NCBI GenBank assembly: GCA_011391285.1
Contig: JAABQU010000068.1
Coordinates: forward strand, 1 to 5,323
Direction: 5' to 3'
DNA length: 5,323 nucleotides
Source: Thiobacillus sp.
GTDB lineage: Bacteria; Pseudomonadota; Gammaproteobacteria; Burkholderiales; Thiobacillaceae
Positions within the stretch are counted from its first letter, which is position 1; the number at the start of each line of letters is the position of its first letter. This document shows, piece after piece, positions 1 through 5,323 of this stretch. Both the position numbers and the translations under genes were made by a program. The notes below the pieces were generated by a model. The model was not told the origin of the DNA. It saw nothing but the letters and a program-made list of their open reading frames with translations, and made no database searches.

Positions 1-33
1 CAAGCGGCCCCGGTTTCATTTGCGGCTCAGACT

Positions 34-2580
34 TTATTTCGCCTGGGTTTCAACCTGCACCAGTGGTTCGTGCGTTTCGATCGCCTGCGGACGGGTGCGT
101 CGGCGGGTGGGGTGGGGTGCAGACGTCGCGGTCGTTTCGGCAAAGCCGGTGACCGGCTCCGTGGTTTCCACCTGCATCAGGCTGACCGGCTGCTCGGCTT
201 CAGGCCGGGTTGCGGGACGGCGGCGGCGGCGCGGACGGCTCGCTTCGCCGGCTTCGGCTGCGATGGCTGCAGCACCCTGGGTTTCCACCTGTTGCAGATT
301 CGCCGTGCTGATCGCCAGGTCCGCCAGGATGGTGGCGGGCGAAGCGGTAACCGGCGGCAGCGATGCACTGGGCGCGGCGGTCGTTTCAAGCTGCAGGCTT
401 TGCTGCGCGGGAGCGGGCGCTGCTGCGGGGGCCGCCTTCGGCGCACCCGCGATTTCGATGATGGCGTGGAAGCCGGCGACTTCGATCACGGCGTGCGGTG
501 CGGCTTCGCCCGCGCTGGCTGCGATTTCAGGACGCTCGCGGCGGCGGTTGCCGCGGCCACGGCGGCTGCGACCTTCGCGTTTTTCTTCGCTGCCGGGTTC
601 GCGCGGCGCTTCAGTCGGCTCGGCTACGCGCGGTGCGGCTTCCGCTTCGGGACGCGGCTTGGGCTGACGCGGCGGACGCGGTTGCTTGGCCTGCTCGCCG
701 CCCCGGGCTTCGGCACGACCTTCGCGCGGCTCCTGCTGGCGGCCTTCGCCGCTGCGGGGTTCGCCACGGCCTTCACCGCGACCGCGGCGCTGACCGGGCT
801 TGCGATCACGGCCACCCGAGCGCTCGCTCGGACGTTCGCTGCGTGTCAGGGCGGGCGCCGGCTCGGCGGCGGGCTTGGCAGCTGCCGGTGCTTCCTCGCC
901 GCGCTTTTTCAGCCAGCCAAAAATGCGCTCGAACAGGCCGCCCTGTGCCTGCGGCGCAGGCGGCACGACCGGGCGCGCGGCGGGCATCGGCTGCGGCGGC
1001 GCGATCGATTTGACGGCGGCCACCTGGCGTGCCGGAGCAGCCTCCTGCGCGGTCTGGTAGACGGCTTCAACTTCGGGCAGGGTGGCCATCTTGTAGCTCG
1101 GCTCGGCCGCGCCGCTCAGGTTGAGCTCGTCGTGGCGCAGCCGGGTGATGGTGTAGTGCGGGGTTTCCATGTGGATGTTGGGGATCAACACCACATTCAC
1201 CTTGAGGCGCGATTCCACGGTGTGGATGTCGACGCGCTTCTCGTTCAGCAGGAAGGTGGCGACGTCGACCGGCAACTGCACGTGCAGCGCGCCGGTGTTT
1301 TCCTTCATCGCCTCTTCCTGCAGGATGCGCAGGATGTGCAGCGCCGACGATTCGGTGCCGCGGATGTGGCCGGTCCCGTGGCAGCGCGGGCAGGGGTTGT
1401 AGCTGGTCTCGCCGAGCGAGGGCTGCAGGCGCTGGCGCGACATTTCCAGCAGGCCGAAGCGCGAGATCTTGCCGGTCTGCACGCGGGCGCGGTCGTGATG
1501 CAGCGCATCGCGCAGGCGGTTTTCGACCTCGCGCTGATGCTTGGGATTTTCCATGTCGATGAAATCGATCACGATCAGGCCGCCGAGGTCACGCAGGCGC
1601 ATCTGGCGGGCGATTTCGTCGGCCGCTTCGAGGTTGGTGTTGTAGGCGGTCTGCTCGACGTCGCTGCCCTTGGTGGCGCGCGCCGAGTTGACGTCGACCG
1701 ACACCAGCGCTTCGGTGTGGTCGATCACGATGGCGCCGCCGGCAGGCAGGTTGACCTGGCGCGAATACGCCGACTCGATCTGGTGTTCGATCTGGAAGCG
1801 CGAGAACAGCGGCACGTCGTCGCGGTAGAGCTTCACCTTGTTGACGTTGTCCGGCATCACGTGCGCCATGAACTGCTGCGCCTGCTCGTAGATGTCCTCG
1901 GTATCGATCAGGATTTCGCCGACGTCCGCCGAGAAATAATCGCGGATGGCGCGGATCACCAAGCTGCCTTCCTGATAGATCAGGAAGGCGCCTTTTTGCG
2001 AACCCGATGCGCCGTCGATGGCTTTCCACAGGCTCAGCAGGTAGTTCAGATCCCACTGGAATTCCTCGACGGTGCGGCCGATGCCGGCGGTGCGGGCGAT
2101 CAGGCTCATGCCTTCGGGAATCTCGAGCTGTGCCAGGGTGTCGCGCAGTTCGTTGCGTTCTTCGCCTTCGATGCGGCGCGAGACGCCGCCGCCGCGCGGG
2201 TTGGTCGGCATCAACACGACATAGCGGCCAGCCAGCGAGACGTAGGTGGTGAGGGCAGCGCCCTTGTTGCCGCGTTCGTCCTTTTCAACCTGGACCAGCA
2301 GTTCCTGGCCTTCCTTCAGGTTCTCCGGGACGCGGCCGCCGTTGGGCAGACAGGCACGGGAAATTTCCTTGAACGGCAAAAAGCCGTGGCGTTCGCAGCC
2401 GTAATCGACGAATGCGGCTTCCAGGCTGGGCTCGACACGGGTGATGACACCCTTGTAGACGTTGCCCTTGCGTTGTTCCTTGCTGGCGGACTCGATGTCA
2501 AGGTCGACGAGCTTCTGTCCGTCGACGATGGCAACCCGGAGTTCTTCCGCCTGGGTTGCGTTGAAAAGCATGCGCTTCAT
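34..2580 (-). CDS. rne: Ribonuclease E (degradosome endoribonuclease and scaffold)
   Basis: RNase E is the essential endonuclease that starts mRNA decay and matures rRNA and tRNA precursors; it works at the inner membrane. The 848-residue product starts [10 protein letters not shown] and is close to the E. coli catalytic half throughout. The S1 RNA-binding domain is at about 36-120. The 5'-monophosphate sensor pair is R163/T164 (in RTAG). The metal-binding residues are D296 and N298 ([11 protein letters not shown]) and D339 (VIDFIDM), and the zinc-link cysteines are C397 and C400 (CPRC). These align with E. coli R169/T170, D303/N305, D346 and C404/C407. The core ends near residue 500. The remaining 350 residues are low-complexity: an amphipathic segment [13 protein letters not shown] (548-560), probably the membrane-targeting helix, then an Arg/Gly/Glu-rich RNA-binding stretch (about 580-685) and repeats up to the C terminus. 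The protein is shorter than the 1061-residue E. coli enzyme because the scaffold is shorter. The start is supported by GGGAG six bases upstream; the stop is TAA. The N-terminal sequence and long scaffold exclude RNase G. Confidence 0.98.
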   Translation of the reverse strand: MKRMLFNATQAEELRVAIVDGQKLVDLDIESASKEQRKGNVYKGVITRVEPSLEAAFVDYGCERHGFLPFKEISRACLPNGGRVPENLKEGQELLVQVEKDERGNKGAALTTYVSLAGRYVVLMPTNPRGGGVSRRIEGEERNELRDTLAQLEIPEGMSLIARTAGIGRTVEEFQWDLNYLLSLWKAIDGASGSQKGAFLIYQEGSLVIRAIRDYFSADVGEILIDTEDIYEQAQQFMAHVMPDNVNKVKLYRDDVPLFSRFQIEHQIESAYSRQVNLPAGGAIVIDHTEALVSVDVNSARATKGSDVEQTAYNTNLEAADEIARQMRLRDLGGLIVIDFIDMENPKHQREVENRLRDALHHDRARVQTGKISRFGLLEMSRQRLQPSLGETSYNPCPRCHGTGHIRGTESSALHILRILQEEAMKENTGALHVQLPVDVATFLLNEKRVDIHTVESRLKVNVVLIPNIHMETPHYTITRLRHDELNLSGAAEPSYKMATLPEVEAVYQTAQEAAPARQVAAVKSIAPPQPMPAARPVVPPAPQAQGGLFERIFGWLKKRGEEAPAAAKPAAEPAPALTRSERPSERSGGRDRKPGQRRGRGEGRGEPRSGEGRQQEPREGRAEARGGEQAKQPRPPRQPKPRPEAEAAPRVAEPTEAPREPGSEEKREGRSRRGRGNRRRERPEIAASAGEAAPHAVIEVAGFHAIIEIAGAPKAAPAAAPAPAQQSLQLETTAAPSASLPPVTASPATILADLAISTANLQQVETQGAAAIAAEAGEASRPRRRRRPATRPEAEQPVSLMQVETTEPVTGFAETTATSAPHPTRRRTRPQAIETHEPLVQVETQAK
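46..399 (-). repeat. Degenerate LxQVET repeats at the RNase E C terminus
   Basis: Four copies of a short motif lie in the last 121 residues of RNase E: SLQLET (728-733), LQQVET (762-767), LMQVET (801-806) and LVQVET (840-845, three residues before the end). The last three start exactly 39 residues apart (117 bases). The first is 34 residues before the second. The same repeats are visible in the DNA as plus-strand GGTTTCMACCTG-type blocks at 46, 163 and 280, with a weaker one at 382. Between copies lie arginine clusters (RRRRR at 784-788, RRR at 826-828). I infer a degenerate tandem array of an arginine patch plus a short linear motif. The function is unknown; a protein-docking role would be typical of an RNase E scaffold but is not shown here. 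Confidence 0.75.
445..495 (-). repeat. Nine-residue tandem duplication in the RNase E scaffold
   Basis: Residues 696-703 (HAVIEVAG) and 705-712 (HAIIEIAG) are adjacent near-identical copies with a period of nine residues (27 bases). The DNA copies are also close, so the duplication may be fairly recent or under selection. These are the only clearly hydrophobic, beta-strand-like segments in an otherwise disordered Pro/Ala/Arg-rich tail, which makes them candidates for a docking element. No function can be assigned from sequence alone. Confidence 0.7.
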
Positions 2581-2586
2581 TGTTTA

Positions 2587-2591
2587 CTCCC
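2587..2591 (-). promoter_or_regulatory. Ribosome binding site of rne
   Basis: On the minus strand GGGAG lies six bases before the ATG (CGGGAGTAAACA then ATG). This is a good Shine-Dalgarno match at normal spacing and fixes the start of RNase E at MKRMLF, which is also the conserved family start. Confidence 0.8.
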
Positions 2592-2620
2592 GCGCGCGTG
2601 CATACGGGACAGGGCAGACT

Positions 2621-2639
2621 GCCGCCTAGAGCGGGCGGC
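2621..2639 (-). promoter_or_regulatory. Hairpin in the putative rne leader
   Basis: A perfect six-base-pair GC stem (GCCGCC / GGCGGC) with a seven-base loop lies about 40-60 bases upstream of the rne start codon. There is no U-tract after it on either strand, so it is not a typical intrinsic terminator. It sits where the autoregulatory hairpins of the E. coli rne leader would be expected, but I see no sequence match to them, so a regulatory role is inference. Confidence 0.35.
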
Positions 2640-2709
2640 TCATGCGATCACGTGGTGAGTTAGGTGAAATGGCATGGAGTAAAAGGTGTCCTGTTCCTGG
2701 AGAGTGTCA

Positions 2710-2761
2710 CCGGCTAAGCCGGGGCGGTCTTTCCGGTTCCCGTCGGAGGCTGGGCCCCGGC
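2710..2761 (-). promoter_or_regulatory. Competing stems in the putative rne leader
   Basis: An eight-base perfect inverted repeat, GCCGGGGC (2718-2725) with GCCCCGGC (2754-2761), encloses 28 bases. The inner arm overlaps a second inverted repeat, CCGGC-TAA-GCCGG (2710-2722), with a three-base loop. The two stems share bases 2718-2722 and cannot form together. In the rne direction the eight-base stem would come first, at or near the 5' end if the candidate promoter is correct. This is a plausible substrate for RNase E autoregulation, but no folding was computed. Confidence 0.35.
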
Positions 2762-2766
2762 GTGAA

Positions 2767-2797
2767 CTTATATTTCGTATGCTAGTTGTCGCGTCAT
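2767..2797 (-). promoter_or_regulatory. Candidate sigma-70-type promoter of rne
   Basis: On the minus strand a TATAAG -10 element (2767-2772, five of six matches to TATAAT) is preceded by ATGACG (2792-2797, four of six matches to TTGACA) with a long 19-base spacer. It lies in the AT-rich island. It would place the transcript start near G2761 and give a leader of about 181 bases. The -10 is the best match I see; the -35 is weak, so other promoters may exist. E. coli rne has three. Confidence 0.35.
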
Positions 2798-2904
2798 TGA
2801 TAACATCGCTGCTTTGCCGACTTGCCGGGCGGGTGGTTTCAACTGTTCGCGCAAGCCTGATGTGGGCTGGGCGGCAGGAATCCAGACGGGCCGGGCAGGC
2901 GGCG

Positions 2905-2967
2905 GCCGGTGAGCGTTGTAACCGGCGTGGTATCCATTTGGTCAGGCAAAACTCGGCCTGAACCGGC
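2905..2967 (+). promoter_or_regulatory. Alternative stems upstream of rluC
   Basis: GCCGGT (2905-2910) can pair with ACCGGC at 2921-2926 (ten-base loop) or with a second ACCGGC at 2962-2967. The second copy overlaps another hairpin, GGTCAGGC (2940-2947) with GCCTGAACC (2956-2964), which forms eight pairs with one bulged A and an eight-base loop. The distal pairing would cover part of the weak Shine-Dalgarno-like GGCGGT (2965-2970) seven bases before the rluC ATG. Whether any of this regulates rluC is inference. The GC-rich background makes chance stems likely. Confidence 0.3.
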
Positions 2968-2977
2968 GGTAGTGTAT

Positions 2978-3943
2978 ATGAAAAAGAATGACTTAGAGAA
3001 AGATTCGGTCCGTCGGCTGAAGATCGACGACAGCGCCGATGGCCAGCGTTTGGACAACTTTTTGATGGCACGGCTCAAAGGCGTGCCGAAAAGCCGCATT
3101 TACAAGCTGGTGCGGGGGGGCGAGGTGCGCATCAACGGCGGCCGCGTCGAGGTGAGCTACCGTTTGAAGCTGGGTGACGAGGTGCGCATTCCGCCGGTGC
3201 GGGTGGCCGTGCCGGTCATCACCCCCGCCACCCATCTGCCGCAGGGCGGCATCCGCCTGCTGCCGCATATCCTGTACCGCGACGACGCCTTGATTGCGCT
3301 GAACAAGCCGGCCGGCATGGCGGTGCATGGCGGCAGCGGCATTTCGCGCGGGGTGATTGAGCAGATGCGGCTGGAACTGCCGGAATGCCGCTACATGGAG
3401 TTGGTGCACCGGCTCGACCGCGAAACCTCGGGCGTGCTGTTGATCGCGCTGAAGCGGCGCGCGCTGGTGGGGCTGCATGCGGCGATGCGCGACGGCAAGA
3501 TCGAGAAGCGCTACCTGACGCTGGTGGCGGGGCGCTGGCCGAACCCGGTGCAGCACGTGAAGCTGCCTTTGCACAAGCGCGTCACCGACGAAGGCGAAAA
3601 GCGCGTCACCGTGCGCGACGAGGGCCAGACCGCCCACACCATCTTCCGCCGCCTGCAGAGCTTCGCCGATTTCACCCTGCTGGAGGCGGAACTGAAGACC
3701 GGGCGCACCCATCAGATTCGCGTCCACACCTCGCATCTCGGCTTTCCGATTGCGGGGGACGACAAATACGGCGATTTCGAGCTCAACAAGCGGCTGGCCA
3801 GGCAGGGGCTGAAGCGGATGTTCCTGCATGCGGCCCAGCTGAGCTTCGAGCATCCGATTTCGGGCGAGCGTCTGCTGATCGAAGCGCCGCTGCCCGCCGA
3901 ACTGGCCACTTTTCTGGACACTTTGAATGCCCAAGCAATTTGA
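2978..3943 (+). CDS. rluC: 23S rRNA pseudouridine synthase RluC
   Basis: RluC isomerises specific uridines of 23S rRNA to pseudouridine during large-subunit assembly (positions 955, 2504 and 2580 in E. coli). The 321-residue product matches the family length (319 in E. coli). It has an N-terminal S4 RNA-binding domain (about 24-85, RLDNFL...KSRIYKLVRGGEVRING). The RluA-family catalytic domain follows, with catalytic D147 in HRLDRETSG, the LKTGRTHQIRVH motif (239-250), GDDKYG (260-265) and the C-terminal FLHAAQLSFEHP segment. ATG 2978 was chosen because MKKNDLEKDSVRR leads directly into the conserved VRRLKID...GQRLDNFL start. The open frame extends upstream to a GTG at 2909, but those 23 residues look unlike the family. 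The ribosome binding site is weak (GGCGGT at 2965-2970). The gene diverges from rne, as in E. coli. Assignment to RluC rather than RluD or RluA rests on the S4 domain, overall sequence and the rne neighbour. Confidence 0.95.
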   Translation: MKKNDLEKDSVRRLKIDDSADGQRLDNFLMARLKGVPKSRIYKLVRGGEVRINGGRVEVSYRLKLGDEVRIPPVRVAVPVITPATHLPQGGIRLLPHILYRDDALIALNKPAGMAVHGGSGISRGVIEQMRLELPECRYMELVHRLDRETSGVLLIALKRRALVGLHAAMRDGKIEKRYLTLVAGRWPNPVQHVKLPLHKRVTDEGEKRVTVRDEGQTAHTIFRRLQSFADFTLLEAELKTGRTHQIRVHTSHLGFPIAGDDKYGDFELNKRLARQGLKRMFLHAAQLSFEHPISGERLLIEAPLPAELATFLDTLNAQAI

Positions 3944-4583
3944 TTTACTGATTTTCGACTGGGACGGCACCCTGATGGATTCCGCCGGGATAATCGTCGA
4001 TTCGATCCAGCGCGCCTGCGAGGACATCGGCCTGCCGGCGCCGAGCGACCGCGCCTCGCGCCAGATCATCGGCCTGGGCCTCACGCAGGCGCTGCAGACC
4101 CTGTTGCCGGACTTGCCGGCCGACGACTATCCGCGCCTGGTCGAGCGCTATCGCCACCACTACCTCGGCCGCGACGCCCACATCCCGCTGTTTGAAGGCG
4201 TGGCAAGCGGGATCGGCCAATTGCGCGCCAGCGGCTTCCAGCTGGCGGTGGCCACCGGGAAAAGCCATCTTGGCCTGTCCCGCGCGCTCGAAGCCAGCGG
4301 CCTGGGCCCGTGGTTTTCCGCCACCCGCTGCGCCGACCAGACGCATTCCAAGCCGCATCCGGCGATGGTCCTGGAATTGATCGAGGAACTCGACGCCGAC
4401 CCCGCCCGTACCCTGGTGATCGGCGATACCAGCCACGATCTCCTGATGGCGTCGAATGCCGGCGTCGCCAGCCTGGGCGTCACCTATGGCGCGCACGAGG
4501 CGGGCGACCTGCATCCGCACGCGCCGTTGGCCCTGATGGACAGTTTTGCCGAGGTGCATGCGTGGCTGAACGCGAACGCCTGA
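3927..4583 (+). CDS. HAD-superfamily hydrolase, subfamily IA (phosphoglycolate phosphatase-like)
   Basis: This 218-residue cytoplasmic phosphatase carries all four HAD motifs. Motif I is FDWDGT with nucleophile D11 and acid/base D13. Motif II is T110 in AVATGKS. Motif III is K142 in SKPHP. Motif IV is GDTSHD with Mg-binding D167 and D171. The helical segment between motifs I and II (about 17-85) is a C1-type cap, as in Gph and beta-phosphoglucomutase relatives. Residues 1-16 have the typical start, so ATG 3927 is accepted although it lies 17 bases inside rluC and has no good Shine-Dalgarno sequence; translation is probably coupled to rluC. A hydrolase in this position after rluC is also known in Pseudomonas. 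The substrate is unknown. Phosphoglycolate is possible by family, but the FDWDGT variant and the absence of other evidence do not justify naming it gph. Confidence 0.93.
   Translation: MPKQFDLLIFDWDGTLMDSAGIIVDSIQRACEDIGLPAPSDRASRQIIGLGLTQALQTLLPDLPADDYPRLVERYRHHYLGRDAHIPLFEGVASGIGQLRASGFQLAVATGKSHLGLSRALEASGLGPWFSATRCADQTHSKPHPAMVLELIEELDADPARTLVIGDTSHDLLMASNAGVASLGVTYGAHEAGDLHPHAPLALMDSFAEVHAWLNANA
4551..4556 (+). promoter_or_regulatory. Ribosome binding site that decides the Rieske gene start
   Basis: GAGGTG lies inside the end of the HAD gene, five bases before GTG 4562, and supports that GTG as the start of the Rieske protein. The out-of-phase ATG at 4558 is not in the Rieske frame. Confidence 0.65.
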
Positions 4584-4912
4584 TCTGCGCTTCATCCGAT
4601 CTGGCCGATCTGGGCAAGGGCGTGCGTTTCGAAGTGATCCGCCATGGCACGCTGCAGCAGGCGTTCGTGGTGCGCTACGACGGTCAGCCCCATGCTTTCC
4701 TCAACCAGTGCGGCCACGTGCCGGTGGAACTCGACTGGCAGGAAGGAGAATTCTTCGACGACTCGCGGCTATACTTGATCTGCTCCACCCATGGCGCGCT
4801 TTACCACCCCGCGAGCGGGCAATGCGTGGGCGGACGTTGCGCCGGGCGTGGCCTGATTCCTTTGACGGTCGTCGAGCGTGACGGCCATGTGTACCTGATC
4901 GAAACAGCCTGA
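4562..4912 (+). CDS. Small Rieske [2Fe-2S] domain protein
   Basis: This 116-residue soluble protein is essentially a single Rieske domain that would bind a [2Fe-2S] cluster and carry electrons. The ligands are C50 and H52 (CGH) and C74 and H77 (CSTHG). The two loops are 21 residues apart, longer than the 15-17 common in ferredoxin-type Rieske proteins. A second cysteine pair, C88 and C93 (QCVGGRC), follows the second loop. There is no signal peptide, membrane anchor or oxygenase catalytic domain, so it resembles a stand-alone Rieske ferredoxin or NirD-like protein. GTG 4562 was chosen because it is preceded by GAGGTG and yields a normal-length domain. The frame stays open further upstream, but that part only shadows the HAD gene. 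It overlaps the HAD gene by 22 bases and lies ten bases before sppA. Its partner and role are unknown; I recall the same gene between HAD and sppA in other betaproteobacteria. Confidence 0.9.
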   Translation: MAERERLICASSDLADLGKGVRFEVIRHGTLQQAFVVRYDGQPHAFLNQCGHVPVELDWQEGEFFDDSRLYLICSTHGALYHPASGQCVGGRCAGRGLIPLTVVERDGHVYLIETA

Positions 4913-4926
4913 TGGAAGAACAATGA
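4912..4926 (+). other. Four-codon mini-ORF linking the Rieske stop and the sppA start
   Basis: The Rieske TGA (4910-4912) overlaps an ATG (4912-4914) as TGATG. That ATG opens the tiny frame M-E-E-Q and ends in a TGA (4924-4926) that overlaps the sppA ATG as ATGA. The GGAAGA that serves as the sppA Shine-Dalgarno sequence (4914-4919) lies inside it. Such overlaps can pass terminating ribosomes from one gene to the next. It may equally be chance and is not proposed as a protein-coding gene. Confidence 0.3.
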
Positions 4927-5323
4927 GCGAACAACAAGAACCGAACTGGGAGCGTGCCGTACTGGAAAAACTCGCGCTGTCCGCAATCCAGGAGCAGCGC
5001 CGAAGCCGGCACTGGAGCATCCTCTTCAAGACGCTCGGCTTTCTGTACCTGTTCATCGTGCTGTTTCTGGCAGCCGGTTGGTTCGGTGGCGATGGCGTCG
5101 CCCTTCCCAAGGAACACACTGCGCTGATTGACCTGCAGGGCGTGATTGCCTCTGACGACGCCAGTGCCGACACGGTCATCGGCAGCCTGCAGGGCGCCTT
5201 CGAGGACAACAAAACCAAGGGCGTGATCCTGCGCATCAACAGCCCCGGCGGCAGCCCTGTGCAGGCGGGGCAGATCTACGACGAGATCAAGCGCCTGCGT
5301 GCCAAATACCCGAACACGCCGCT
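4923..5323 (+). CDS. sppA: Signal peptide peptidase SppA, S49 family (5' part, cut by window end)
   Basis: SppA is a membrane-bound serine protease that degrades leftover signal peptides. The first 133 codons are present and the frame is open at the window edge. Residues 1-32 are charged and cytoplasmic (MSEQQEPNWE...RRSRHW). One transmembrane segment follows at about 33-54 (LGFLYLFIVLFLAAGWF), then the S49 fold begins: a strand with LIDLQGVIA (68-76) and the conserved ILRINSPGGSPVQAGQIYDEI region (102-122). The single N-terminal anchor and short pre-domain fit the short bacterial SppA type rather than the double-domain E. coli form. The catalytic serine and lysine of the family lie further downstream and are outside this window, so activity cannot be judged. 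ATG 4923 has GGAAGA three bases upstream and lies ten bases after the Rieske stop, in the same operon. Confidence 0.93.
   Translation, partial: MSEQQEPNWERAVLEKLALSAIQEQRRSRHWSILFKTLGFLYLFIVLFLAAGWFGGDGVALPKEHTALIDLQGVIASDDASADTVIGSLQGAFEDNKTKGVILRINSPGGSPVQAGQIYDEIKRLRAKYPNTP

Larger units (their letters stand above)
2581..2977. other. Divergent intergenic region between rne and rluC
   Basis: This 397-base stretch separates the two divergent start codons and contains no convincing gene. The short open frames crossing it have low-complexity products and no visible start signals. It holds the rne ribosome binding site, several inverted repeats on the rne side (2621-2639 and 2710-2761), a conspicuous AT-rich island at about 2764-2815 within GC-rich surroundings, and inverted repeats on the rluC side (2905-2967). 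The island is the natural place for the promoters of both genes. I found a reasonable -10 candidate for rne but no convincing -10/-35 pair for rluC. In E. coli, rne is preceded by a long structured leader through which RNase E limits its own synthesis; a similar arrangement is plausible here but not shown. Confidence 0.7.

Noticed and set aside
1..33. A possible transcription terminator after rne
   Set aside because: GC-rich segments are present but I find no proper inverted repeat followed by a T-tract on the rne strand, and the window ends here.
70..2658. An 862-codon plus-strand open frame covering nearly all of rne in antisense
   Set aside because: It mirrors the rne codons. High GC at third positions removes stops on the opposite strand, the product is low-complexity and matches no family I recognise, and rne on the other strand is unmistakable.
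2909..2977. A 23-residue upstream extension of RluC from GTG 2909
   Set aside because: The residues do not resemble the family N terminus, and this DNA carries inverted repeats better explained as leader.
2640..3099. Small open frames across the rne-rluC intergenic region on both strands
   Set aside because: They run into neighbouring genes, lack ribosome binding sites and have low-complexity products.
2993..4084. A 363-codon minus-strand open frame opposite rluC
   Set aside because: Same antisense effect in GC-rich coding DNA. The product is rich in Gln, His, Arg and Ala with no domain, while rluC has all its catalytic motifs.
4310..4561. An 84-residue upstream extension of the Rieske protein
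   Set aside because: It lies out of frame within the HAD coding region, is Arg-rich and unlike any Rieske N terminus. GTG 4562 has a proper ribosome binding site.
3945..4595. A 216-codon minus-strand open frame opposite the HAD gene
   Set aside because: It shadows the HAD gene; no motifs, no start signal, and the true gene on the plus strand is complete.
4701..5239. Minus-strand open frames opposite the Rieske gene and sppA
   Set aside because: They oppose two genes with clear motifs (CGH/CSTH and the S49 SPGGS region) and show no domain of their own.

Overview
The window is a GC-rich stretch of bacterial chromosome holding housekeeping genes. It is most consistent with a betaproteobacterium, possibly from the Nitrosomonadales/Rhodocyclales side. 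This rests on the RNase E sequence, the gene order and the composition; no marker gene here fixes the genus. I see no mobile elements, CRISPR arrays, tRNA or rRNA genes, or signs of recent transfer.

Layout: the left half (34-2580, minus strand) is one large gene, rne, encoding RNase E. It has a complete catalytic half and a disordered, arginine/proline-rich C-terminal scaffold that ends in degenerate tandem repeats. A 397-base divergent intergenic region (2581-2977) separates it from a plus-strand run of four tightly packed genes. These are rluC (23S rRNA pseudouridine synthase, 2978-3943), a HAD-superfamily phosphatase (3927-4583), a small Rieske [2Fe-2S] protein (4562-4912) and the 5' part of sppA (signal peptide peptidase, from 4923 and cut by the window edge). 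The first three genes overlap by 17 and 22 bases and the last gap is 10 bases, so they are very probably one translationally coupled operon. The divergent rne/rluC pair is also known from Escherichia coli. An rne/rluC/hydrolase/sppA neighbourhood is known from Pseudomonas, and the extra Rieske gene is, to my recollection, typical of betaproteobacteria.

Functionally, rne and rluC belong together as RNA processing and ribosome maturation genes. The HAD phosphatase, Rieske protein and SppA are passengers of the rluC transcript whose link to it is positional rather than biochemical.

The least ordinary parts are: (1) a repeated L-x-Q-V-E-T motif with 39-residue spacing at the RNase E C terminus, plus a separate 9-residue tandem duplication; (2) inverted repeats in the putative rne leader that can form mutually exclusive stems, next to a candidate promoter; (3) alternative stems directly upstream of rluC; (4) an in-frame four-codon mini-ORF bridging the Rieske stop and the sppA start; and (5) a Rieske protein with a long inter-motif loop and an extra cysteine pair. 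I found no evidence for a wholly new biological system.
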